A stretch of 64,000 bases of DNA from Strigamia acuminata (lineage: Eukaryota; Arthropoda; Chilopoda; Geophilomorpha; Linotaeniidae). Under the pieces are notes generated by a model, which saw only the letters and a program-made list of their open reading frames with translations, did no database searches and had not been told where the DNA came from. Each line of letters begins with the position of its first letter. The stretch's first letter is position 1. Made by a program: the position numbers and the translations under genes. This document shows, piece after piece, positions 38,473 through 47,400 of the stretch. The stretch is taken from assembly GCA_949358305.1 (NCBI GenBank), contig OX442314.1:54695369-54759368 (forward strand), given 5' to 3'.

Positions 38473-38628
38473 ATGGTCGCCGTGGCCGAGCGGTTTACTG
38501 CCGCGCTCGAACAAATGGCCGACGCGACAGAACAAATTGTTGCCGGAAACCAGCAAATTGCCGCCGCGACGCAAGAAACAACCGCCGGGATTCCGCAAAT
38601 TGTCGCGGTGACTGAGCTCGCATTGTAA
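38473..38628 (+). CDS. Small ORF of 51 codons, unknown
   Basis: Frame shifted relative to the MBT exon. Ala/Gln/Thr-rich with a quasi-repeat (ATEQIVAGNQQIAAATQETT), a heptad-like helical pattern. GC-rich compared with its surroundings. No family recognised; it may be the start of foreign sequence joined to the MBT fragment or simply chance. Confidence 0.2.
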   Translation: MVAVAERFTAALEQMADATEQIVAGNQQIAAATQETTAGIPQIVAVTELAL

Positions 38629-38875
38629 CTCGAATTATATTTTATCTTTGTAAATTATTCCGGGTTGGAATAATTCCGTTATTTATCGAAAAGTGTTTTA
38701 TTAAATTAGGAGAGTTCATTTTAAGCAGAAACTTGGTTTCATCATTATTTTATTCTATTAAGTCTTTTTAAAAGCATCTAACAATTTAAAAACCCAAAAT
38801 GAAATGCGCTAATAATAAAAACAGAAAGCGGCAACCGTTTTGAATTTAAGAGTTCTGAACATGATGAACAAAATG
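38629..38875. other. 3' flank of ZNF1
   Basis: AT-rich. Part of it (about 38793-38875) is homologous to the sequence 3' of ZNF3 (about 55820-55928), marking the duplicated unit. No gene seen. Confidence 0.5.
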
Positions 38876-39697
38876 TTAATTTTTATGCTTAAGCTTAGTT
38901 GAATGTTTTTTCAAGCCATGTTTCTTTAGTTCCCATTTTGTAACACAAGAATAAGCGCACAAATCGCACTTGAAAGGTTTTTCTCCCGTATGGGTTAATA
39001 AATGTCTCTTTAAATGTCCAATTTGACTGCAGGAATAATCACACAAATGACACTTTAATGGTTTTTTCCCCGTATGAGATAATAAATGTCTTTTTAGATT
39101 GCCACTATTAACACAAGAATAAGCACACAAATAGCACTTGAATGGTTTCTCCCCAGTATGTATTAATAAATGTGTTTTTAAAGACCCACTTTGTGTGCAG
39201 GAATATACACACAAATGACATTTGAATAGTTTTTTTCCCGTATGAGTTGCAATATGCCTTCTTAATGTTCCACTTGCAATGCAGGAATAAGCACACAAAT
39301 GGCACTTGAATGGCTTTTCCCCCGTATGGGTAGCGATATGTTTTCTTAAAGCCCCACTTTGGACACAAGAATAAGTGCACAAATGACACTTGAAGGGCTT
39401 TTCACCGGTGTGTTTAAGCATGTGTTGTTTCAAATGCGAATAATACGAACACGAATAATCACACAGATTGCAACAGAAATCCGACTTCGCCGCGTCAATT
39501 ACCGGTGATTGCGAACCGGAAGATCCGCCACGATATAACACTTGCTGTTGCTTCAGTTTGCCAGTTTCCTCTTCGATTTCTCTCGCCCGGGATCTGAATT
39601 CTTCCGGCTGCGAATCGACTTGGTTGCCGTCCTCAACAAGACTTTCTTCGTCGTCGCATGAATCGTCTATTTCTACGTTTTCGTTGATTTCCGCCAT
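38876..39697 (-). CDS. ZNF1: C2H2 zinc-finger protein with seven fingers
   Basis: 273 aa from ATG 39695-39697 (MAEINENVEIDDSCDDEESL); the frame is open further upstream, but this ATG lies 76 bp after a TATA box and is conserved in ZNF2. An acidic N-terminus of about 85 residues is followed by seven tandem C2H2 fingers. The first is CNLCDYSCSYYSHLKQHMLKH; the rest are of the type CHLC.YSC..SG.L..HI.TH joined by HTGEKPFK or HTGKKP linkers. The last finger ends in H-x4-H. Fingers of this near-identical type usually bind DNA, with contact residues varying at the SG.L positions. It is the only intact gene of the three paralogues here. No other effector domain is visible. Confidence 0.85.
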   Translation of the reverse strand: MAEINENVEIDDSCDDEESLVEDGNQVDSQPEEFRSRAREIEEETGKLKQQQVLYRGGSSGSQSPVIDAAKSDFCCNLCDYSCSYYSHLKQHMLKHTGEKPFKCHLCTYSCVQSGALRKHIATHTGEKPFKCHLCAYSCIASGTLRRHIATHTGKKLFKCHLCVYSCTQSGSLKTHLLIHTGEKPFKCYLCAYSCVNSGNLKRHLLSHTGKKPLKCHLCDYSCSQIGHLKRHLLTHTGEKPFKCDLCAYSCVTKWELKKHGLKKHSTKLKHKN

Positions 39698-39772
39698 TCG
39701 AAAGTATAAATGTGATGTGTGCTGGTTCGGGTTTGCAACGCCTCTGTGGAGGTTGAAGAGAGAAATTCGTCT

Positions 39773-39806
39773 CTTTATACAACAATGCAAATACGTCGTC
39801 TATGCG
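39773..39806 (-). promoter_or_regulatory. Promoter of ZNF1 (TATA box plus conserved upstream box)
   Basis: Minus-strand TATAAAG (39773-39779) lies about 76 bp before the ATG. CGCATAGACGACGTA (39792-39806) lies just upstream. Both are conserved at matching positions before ZNF2 (54305-54340). Confidence 0.55.
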
Positions 39807-39870
39807 TTCGTCGTGCAATGAATGAATCGGCGACAGCTCATCAGCAAGGATCCAACGCAACGCAAGGTTA

Positions 39871-40269
39871 TTGCGGATGGCCGTGGAGGCGGTTTACGTT
39901 CCACCCTTAATCCGGATGACCGGGACGCATATCGGCCGGTCTGCTACGCTTATTCGGGTTATCAAACCATTAATCGCAATTGTCATTCGGGTTCTCGGTT
40001 GTTTTATACGGATTTTTTCGAGAACAATTATGTGCCAACTCGTCACCAAACTGGGGACTTCCGCATGGTTAGGAGAGAACGGCCGTGTGATGAACATGTT
40101 GCCATCCCAACCCAATTGGCACAACACCTCCATGCTACGTGTGGAGTACAACATTGAAAGAAGGGTAAGCTTGAAGTTCCCGAATGGACCCGACGATGAA
40201 AATGTGCGCAAGCATTATTTTGATATACTGCAGTACAGATACACCTTTGCCCCATTACCATTGACCTAA
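39871..40269 (+). CDS. Hypothetical ORF of 132 codons upstream of ZNF1, divergent
   Basis: Opens at ATG 39871, contains a hydrophobic stretch (LIRVIKPLIAIVIRVLGCFI) and ends RYTFAPLPLT-stop. A polyadenylation-like AATAAA follows about 23 bp later (about 40292). A donor-like AGG|GTAAGC at 40162-40170 lies inside it. No family recognised. It may be a terminal exon of an unknown gene or a chance frame. Confidence 0.25.
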   Translation: MRMAVEAVYVPPLIRMTGTHIGRSATLIRVIKPLIAIVIRVLGCFIRIFSRTIMCQLVTKLGTSAWLGENGRVMNMLPSQPNWHNTSMLRVEYNIERRVSLKFPNGPDDENVRKHYFDILQYRYTFAPLPLT

Positions 40270-41107
40270 ATCGCTGAATATTATGAATTAAAATAAAATT
40301 TGTGAAAAGTAAATAGAAATTGTTACAACCAATATACAAGTTTGGTTTGCGGATACCTTCATCAAGAAAGGGTAGACGCTCACACGTCAACAGACATGCA
40401 TTTATTAAAGTTAACTTTAGATGTAAGTCACTATTGGGAATCTAACCTATAAAACTATAATCAATGTTTCATTGGTCAACAACTGCTTTCCAACACCGAC
40501 ACGCACCCAGATTTCGTTCAAGAATGTCTTAAAGGAATATGTGCCAGCCATCTGGAAGTGCACATTACCTTTATATGGAAAAAAAGTGCGTCGAATGGTA
40601 TTTTTGCACATCATTCACAATGACATAGATAAAATGAACCAATTCGAAAAATTGCTCGTGCAGATGCACTAACGTTTTTTTGACAAGGAAGTATATCTGC
40701 ACTTTAACATCCGAAAATCAAGGGATGGTGTTAATTGGAAAATGCTACATTCATCGGAATGCAGGCTAACAAGACCAAAATTATTAGTGCACTTACATCT
40801 TGTCACAATTCAATTTCAGTGCTGCAATTGGTCAATGTTGCTGCATAAAAATTAAAAGCTAGCTAACAAATGTAGGCCTACAAAAACATACTTGAAAAGA
40901 AGAGAAATTAAAAATGAAATAGAGATCAAACTCCGAAATTCGAAATGAAATAGAGATGAAGCTCCGAAATTCGACAACCAGCGAGACGAATGCTCCGCCG
41001 TGACCATCGACCGGAAATGATGTGATGTCAAAGCTGCTTGAATGTGACGTAATCGATTCTGCGCGAGAGAAAGATACCGCGCATAAATAAAATAAAAGAA
41101 AAAAAAA
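40270..41107. other. Mostly non-coding host sequence left of element D
   Basis: No supported gene; a 66-codon frame at 40472-40672 has nothing to recommend it. The segment 40982-41058 is an ~80-bp repeat of the ARMC5-like gene's upstream region (55723-55802), with CRE-like TGATGTCA and TGACGTAA and an ETS-like CCGGAAAT. Confidence 0.5.
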
Positions 41108-41154
41108 ATTGAATATTTTGCTAAGTTATGACGCAAAATATGAATTATATAAAG

Positions 41155-41289
41155 AGGCAATAAATGTTGTTAACTATAGGCTTGTCCAATTATTAAAATA
41201 AATACTAGTACTTTAAAGAAAAAATACCAGGTGGAGGGGTTGACCCCTACTTATGGTCTAGCCCGAGACCTGACCCCAGTCCAATTTTA
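41155..41289. repeat. Left inverted terminal repeat of element D
   Basis: 135 bp, exact reverse complement of 51579-51713. A 47-bp extension (41108-41154) outside it is matched only by the internal complementary region. Confidence 0.93.
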
Positions 41290-41477
41290 AGGAACTGAGG
41301 AATAAAAAACAAGTTGTTTCAGAAATAATACTTTATTTACTGAAAGGCATCAAGGAGAGGTGACGGATCGACTTATTGGCGATCTGAAAATACGATAAAA
41401 AACAATAAACAAATGTTGTAAGGGCGGTCAAGATATCAATCAACGAGAAAAACAAAAACTAAAAGTTGGGTGGGAAA

Positions 41478-41581
41478 TAACAACATTTATTGCCTCTTTA
41501 TATAATTCATATTTTGCGTCATAACTTAGCAAAATATTCAATTATATTACAGCTTAGGCAATAAATGTTGTTAACTATAGG
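41478..41581. repeat. Internal complementary region of element D
   Basis: 41478-41540 is the reverse complement of the left end (about 41108-41172). 41537-41581 is the reverse complement of the right end (51688-51732). The two halves meet at a shared TCAAT, the predicted junction of the circular DNA. It overlaps the stop codon of the recombinase ORF. Confidence 0.9.
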
Positions 41582-42660
41582 CTCTTCGTAGCCTCTAAAA
41601 CCGTAGAAGTGAAATCCGTCGAAATCTTTTCGACTGGATGATTATAAAATTTAAAAAATATAGAGGCGGATGACCAATCAGCCGCCCGAAGAATGTGAGA
41701 GATATTAACACCTTTTGACCAAGCAAAGGAAGTAGCGGCGGCTCGGGTAGAATGGGCCGAAAAAACTGCAGTGTTTACTCCTGCCATGGTCAAGGTTTCT
41801 TTGATCCATCTGGCAATAGTGGAAGAAGTGACCGGTCCAAAGGGACGAGAGGATGCCAAAAAGAATTGAATAGAGGGTCCGCGAAAGGCGGCTGAGTGTT
41901 TTAAATAAAATTTAATGGCCTCAACTGGGCATAATTCCTTGTCTTCAAAACGGGGTAGAACAAAAGGGGCCATAGAGGAGGATTTCCTCTTACCTAGGAG
42001 CGGAAGAACACAAGAGTTAGCTGAAAAAACTACTTTGGAAGATAAGAGTTTAAGGTCTGAAGCCCTTCCTGCTAAGGAAAGGGCCAAGAGTGTAGCGATA
42101 TGGCGATTAATCTCTAACTTGGAGAAGGTAGGCAGCATACGAAATCGTGACTTAAGGAAGAGAAGGACCGGGCCTACATGCCAAATAGAGGAATATTTTG
42201 GAACCTGTGGACGTGAATTGGCGACGCCTTTCATGACTCGTCTGATAAGTGGATGAGAACCTAGATCAACTGAAGAAATTAAACTAATGGTTTGAGAAAT
42301 AGCCGAACGGTGGGCATTTATTGTGCTAAACGCAAGATTATTCGTAAAAAGAGAAGAAAGATAATTTGCTAATGTTACGGCAGATGGTCGAACAGGGTCA
42401 ACATTGTTTCGTGTAGACCAGAGAAGCCATGACTTCCAGTGTCCGTCGTAGATCTTATTTGATGAGGATTGCCAGGAAGACCCCACCAATTTGGAAGCGT
42501 TCGCTGAAAGACCTCCGTTTCCGAGACAACCGACGACAGTTTCCATGCGGCCAGTTGCAGAGATTGTGTTAGGAGAAGTGGATGGGGTTGTTTCTGAGCA
42601 TTCGTCAAAAGATTCGGAAATTGTGGCAACTGTATCGGAGTTTCCGTTGATAGGGACCAA
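41575..42660 (-). CDS. Element D tyrosine recombinase (YR)
   Basis: About 361 aa; the true start is uncertain because no ATG opens the frame (42660 is a TTG; first internal Met about residue 39). An N-terminal SAM-like part (SWQSSSNKIYDGHWKSW) precedes the catalytic domain with the tyrosine-recombinase signature: Arg in LAGRASDLKLL, H-x-x-R in AHSTRAAATSFA and the nucleophile Tyr in FFKFYNHPV. DIRS elements use this enzyme instead of a DDE integrase, inserting circular DNA without target duplication. It lies 25 bp after the RT stop and in another frame. The catalytic residues are all present. Confidence 0.88.
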   Translation of the reverse strand: MVPINGNSDTVATISESFDECSETTPSTSPNTISATGRMETVVGCLGNGGLSANASKLVGSSWQSSSNKIYDGHWKSWLLWSTRNNVDPVRPSAVTLANYLSSLFTNNLAFSTINAHRSAISQTISLISSVDLGSHPLIRRVMKGVANSRPQVPKYSSIWHVGPVLLFLKSRFRMLPTFSKLEINRHIATLLALSLAGRASDLKLLSSKVVFSANSCVLPLLGKRKSSSMAPFVLPRFEDKELCPVEAIKFYLKHSAAFRGPSIQFFLASSRPFGPVTSSTIARWIKETLTMAGVNTAVFSAHSTRAAATSFAWSKGVNISHILRAADWSSASIFFKFYNHPVEKISTDFTSTVLEATKSL

Positions 42661-42685
42661 AGAAGCTGAAAGGAAAAATCCCGAT

Positions 42686-44074
42686 TTAGTAAAAAGAAAG
42701 AAAATTTTTTGAATGAGGAATTACCGGAAACCAAGCTTGGCTAGGCCAAATCGGAGTGATCAGAACTACTCGAGTAGGTGTTGAAGCATTGCGGATTTTC
42801 TGAAGACATTTAGAAACGAGGCAAAAAGGAGGGAAGGCGTATGAAATTTCTGACCCCCAGTCCTGAACTAAGGCATCAAAGGCCTGAGCAGCGGGGTCGG
42901 GCTTCCAGCTAAAAAAGTTTTCTAATTGCGCGTTGTGCATAGCCGCGAAAAGGTCTAAAGAAAAGGGACCCCAAATTTGATCGATCGAGTTAAAAACCTC
43001 ATGATCCAGCATCCAGTCACTTGAATCTACGACCTTACCCCTAGAGGCCGCGTCAGCTTCTATATTGAAGCGACCCGGGATGTGTTCAGCTTGAACAGAG
43101 ATATTTCTTTCCATAGCCCAAGACCAAAGGTCTTGTGCAACGGCAGTAAGATCTCGGGATCTGGGGCTGCCCAGATGATTTATGGAGGCAATTGCTGCAG
43201 TATTGTCCATTCTGATCTTAACTATGCTATTGGATAAATCTTTAGCAAAGGACTTGAGACCCCAAAAGGCAGCTAAAAGTTCAAGAACATTAATATGTTT
43301 CTTAATAAGGGAAGAGGGCCAGGAACCCCCTATACTAATGCCTGAAGAAGTTGCTCCCCATCCTGTTAGAGAAGCATCCGAATCAAAGGATAAGAGGCAA
43401 GGTTTAGGAACAAGAGATCTGCCCTTGCAAAATCTCAAATTTTGCTTCCACCATAAAAGCTCTGACCTAGCTTCTTCTGTAATAAAACAAGTGGATTCGT
43501 AATTTCCTGTGAAATTATGAGCTTTTAAATGTTGTAGTCCCCGATAATGTAAGGGTGCGGCAGAAATGGCTACTGTTGTGGCATTAAGTTTGCCAATAAT
43601 AGAAGAAAGATCTCGAATTGAACAAGAATCTGATTGGAGTAACTTGTCAAGGGAAGTAAGAATATTCTGAATCCTGTCTGGTGGTAAAGAGACGCTCATA
43701 GCAACTGAATCGATTAAAAAACCTAAAAAAGTAATTGAAGTAGTTGGTTCAAGAATCGATTTTTTCAAATTAATTATAAAACCGAGAGCGCGAAAAAGCA
43801 AGCAAATGAAATCCCTCTGTCGTGTAAGAAGTTCGTGAGATTTATTAATAAAGAACCAGTCATCTAAATAAACCGCCAACTGAACGTAAAGTGATCGAAG
43901 GAAAGCTGCCACGGCTCTACACAATTTAGTAAAATAAAAGGGAGCGGGGCCCAATCCAAAAGGGAGCACTCCTAATTCATATAAAACTCCTTCCCAGAAA
44001 AATCTCAAAAATTTTCGAGAATCTGGGTGTATGGCCACCGAAAAATAGGCATCGGATAAATCTAGTTTAAACAT
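42686..44074 (-). CDS. Element D reverse transcriptase-RNase H, C-terminal part
   Basis: Continues the RT begun at 49457-49904, after the element E insertion. RT palm FKLDLSDAYFSVAIHP, then LPFGLGPAPF and VYLDDWFF (active-site YLDD), thumb, then RNase H (SFDSDASLTGWG, NVLELLAAFWGL, RMDNTAAIASI, EADAASRG) and a C-terminal SLDLFA / PPFCLVSKCL module typical of DIRS. Stop at 42686. Codons above 44074 belong to the E LTR and are not RT. Confidence 0.9.
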   Translation of the reverse strand: MFKLDLSDAYFSVAIHPDSRKFLRFFWEGVLYELGVLPFGLGPAPFYFTKLCRAVAAFLRSLYVQLAVYLDDWFFINKSHELLTRQRDFICLLFRALGFIINLKKSILEPTTSITFLGFLIDSVAMSVSLPPDRIQNILTSLDKLLQSDSCSIRDLSSIIGKLNATTVAISAAPLHYRGLQHLKAHNFTGNYESTCFITEEARSELLWWKQNLRFCKGRSLVPKPCLLSFDSDASLTGWGATSSGISIGGSWPSSLIKKHINVLELLAAFWGLKSFAKDLSNSIVKIRMDNTAAIASINHLGSPRSRDLTAVAQDLWSWAMERNISVQAEHIPGRFNIEADAASRGKVVDSSDWMLDHEVFNSIDQIWGPFSLDLFAAMHNAQLENFFSWKPDPAAQAFDALVQDWGSEISYAFPPFCLVSKCLQKIRNASTPTRVVLITPIWPSQAWFPVIPHSKNFLSFY

Positions 44075-44329
44075 TGTGGAGTGTAAAGGCGCGGTGCAGA
44101 AAGACAACACCAGGGGGCGACAGGATCGACAACAAGACGCGCGCGCCAACGCGAGGAATGTGAACATCGAGTTGAAAAGATTAAAAGATTAAAAACCATT
44201 TTTGTATATTCTTTGTAAAATAAAGCATTCCTGTTAAATCTAGAGAACTGACTGGTTGTGTGGCCATTTTGGCAACAGTTATTTTAACAGTTTTCAACAA
44301 GTTTTTGAGAGAGAAACAATAACTTTACA
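44075..44329 (+). repeat. 5' LTR of element E
   Basis: 255 bp, TGTGGAGTGT...AACTTTACA. It has an AATAAA polyadenylation signal (about 44219). Repeated at 49202-49456. Confidence 0.93.
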
Positions 44330-44342
44330 TCAGAAGTGGGAT
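44330..44342 (+). promoter_or_regulatory. Primer binding site of element E (tRNA-Leu-like, offset)
   Basis: TCAGAAGTGGGAT abuts the LTR. It matches the complement of animal tRNA-Leu(CAA) 3' sequence (TGTCAGAAGTGGGATTCGAA) but begins inside it, without the TGG that pairs with the tRNA CCA end. Confidence 0.6.
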
Positions 44343-44469
44343 GTTAAACAAAATTGCGAACTGAAAGAACGAGAAGTGAAGTGACCAGAACCGGAATCCA
44401 GAGTGAGCAGAGAGTGGTGAAAGCGGCGCGAGGCCTAAAACCAAGACAAAAAGAGCGAAACAGCGACGC

Positions 44470-47400
44470 GTGGTCGAAAGGTTTTTGAACGTCAAAAAAA
44501 AAATCACGATGGACATCCCGGCGGTACTTGCGATGATTGCGAGGGGCGAAATACCCACAGTTGAGAATTTGTTGGTCCTGAGAACGGAAGAAATGCGCCC
44601 CGAAATGCGGAAACTCGGGCTCACAACGTTCCGAAAACGTAAAGCGGAGATGGCGGTCGAGATGTGGCGAGCGATGCGAAAGGCGGCAGGCGAGACGGTC
44701 GCCGACGAGGAGGACGAGGAGGAAGAAGACGACGACCAACAGATACGAGAGGTACAGGAAACGGCAGATCCAAATGCGACGGGGACCGAGAAGGCTGTGC
44801 AGCTGTTGATCGCGCAAATGCAGCTGCAAAACTCGCGGCGCGAGACGCGAACGGCGCCGAAACTGCCAAAATTTTCGGGCGAGCGAGACCAGACTAGGAC
44901 CACGACGGAATGGCTCCAGATAGTCGAGGAATATGCGAAGGACTACCACTGGACGAACACCACGAAGGTGACGAACGCAGCGGCGGCCCTGGAAGGAGCG
45001 GCCAAGGTTTGGCAAGAAAATACGGGCGAATTGGAGCGCCAGTATCGCGATTGGGCCCGGTGTTTTGTGCGTGACTTTCCTGACCAGGAATTAACCCTTG
45101 CTGAAAAGCAAGCCATGATGCAGGCGCCGCAGAAACCCGACGATACGGTCGAGGCGTACGTGCATCGAAAGTGGGCAGTGTGTGGCAAATTGAAGCTGAA
45201 TTTGGCGGAGGCGCGTGATTACATCGTGGACGGACTCAGAAACAAGACGGTAATGAGCGCCATTTATTTGAAATCATATAGCAGTATTGGCGAGATCATT
45301 CGAGATGTGAAGACAATTGAGTCGAGATATGTGAGTGCGAAGAGTGAGATAAAAAGCGAATTTAAAACAAAACTGGTCGTGCCGAGGGAGAAAGTGAGTG
45401 TGCGAAAATCACACACGGCCTGTTTTAAATGTGGAGAGGAGGGGCACCGTGCCAACGAGTGCACAGGCGAGGCCCGGTGTTTTGGGTGTAAGGAAGCGGG
45501 GCACATTTCTGCAAATTGCCCAAAAGTCAAGTGCTTCAACTGTGATGCGAGCGGGCATTACGCCAACAAGTGTCCGGAGCCGAAACGCGAGCGAAAATTG
45601 ACAAGACCGAAGGAGGTGAAGACGCACGCAATCAAGAAGATCGTAGGAGAAGCCATGATCCCGAAATTTACAACAATACTGACGGTCGCGGGACGTTCGT
45701 GCACGGCAGGCATCGACACGCAAAGTGAGTTGTGTTTAGTCAGTAAAACGTTCGCGGGGCAGGCGGGGATTGACGAGCCGAAATTTGCGTACAAAATACG
45801 TGGATTTAACTACGGGCTCAACCAAGATGAACAAATCTATTTGGGCCGCACGAAATATCGCGTGGAAGCGGACGGCGTGACGGTGGATGCGGTACTATTC
45901 CATGTTGTTGACGACGAGGTGATGTCGACGGATATTTGGGTGGGGCAGCCATTTTTGGAACATCAAGGCGTGAAGATGACGATGGAGAGCGGGAAAATTT
46001 TGTTCTGCAACACGACGACGATCGACGGAGGACCTCGGCGCATCGAACCGGAGATACGAACGAAACCGAGGGCGTTAGTGACGAGTGAAGAGACGGTGAT
46101 CGACGCACATTCGATTAATTTTATTGAAATGAGAGTGCAAGGCGACGATGGAGCTGTTTATTTGTGCAACGAACTCTCGAACTTTGATCGACTTGAGGTG
46201 TTGGAAGGAGTAACGAGCGTGGAGGAAGGACGAATGAGAATACCAGTAGTGAACCGGGGGGCGACGGCGATTCAAGTGCGAAAAGGGAAGAAATTGGGAC
46301 ACGTTGAAACAATTAACGACGCACCGTCGTTGCAATGCAGCGAAGTGAAGCGAGTGGAATCGAGGGAATCGAGGGGTGAGTCTATTATTTCTTTAAACGA
46401 TCTTAAAGTGGGCGAGGGGGTTTCGGAAGAAAACAAATTGAGATTAGTCGGGTTGGTTAATGAGTTTAGGGACTGTTTTGCAACAAATTTGTTAGAAGTA
46501 GGAAAATTCGAAAATTTAAAAATGGATATTGAATTAACGACGGATAGGGCGGTAAATTTGAGGCGATACCCTTACTCAGCGGCGCAGCAGCGGGAGATTG
46601 ACGAAATGATCCGAGAGTTAGAGGGGGCAGGGTTTATAAGAAAATCAAATAGTGCTTTTAATAGTCCGATAGTTGTGGTGCGGAAAAAGAGCGGGGAGAT
46701 GCGAATCTGTATTGATTTTCGATGCCTAAATGAAGCGACGGTCAAGGAACATTTTCCTTGCCCGAGAATTGAGGAGATTTTTGACGGCACGCATGATTGG
46801 GTGATTTTTTCTGTGTTTGACTTAGCCGCGGGATATTATCAAGTAGAATTAACAGAGGGCGCACAGGAAAAGACGGCATTTTCAACAATGTCAAACAAGT
46901 GGCAGTTTACTCGAATGCCATTTGGGCTTGTAAACGCGCCGTTTGTTTTTAACCGCATGATGGAAATGGCGTTTGGCCATCTTCCAAGAGAGATAATGAG
47001 ACGTTATATGGATGATTTGTTACAAGGGGCTAAAAGTGTTGATGAGTTGTTTCTAAAAATGAGAGCTTTATTGATTGAAATGAGAAAATCGAAATTAACA
47101 TTAAAATTAAGCAAGTGTCATTTTTTGTGCGGTGAAGTGAATTTTTTGGGGCTACGTTTGACGGCGGAGGGGTTACGGCCAGGGTTAGAGAAAACAAGCG
47201 CCATTAGAAATTTCCCGACGCCAGTAGATGTAAGGGGAGTTAGGAGCTTTTTGGGATTGTGTGGTTATTTTAGGCGATTTGTGGCGGGCTATGCAGTCAA
47301 GTGCAGGCCGTTGACAAACTTAACACGCAAGAATGAGCCTTTTATATGGAAAAAGGAGTGTGAAGCGGCATTTAGGGACTTGATTGGGGAGTTAGTGTCA

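Noticed and set aside
38473-38628. tRNA-like GTGGCCGAGCGGTTTA
   Set aside because: This resembles the start of a class II tRNA D-arm, but no acceptor, anticodon or T-arm follows.
42665-42725. Possible third DIRS intron joining RT to the tyrosine recombinase (GTAATT...TTTCAG with an ACTAA branch-like site)
   Set aside because: The signals are good, but the donor is phase 0 and the acceptor would need phase 1 to enter the recombinase frame. It would only work with a frameshift or a different acceptor.
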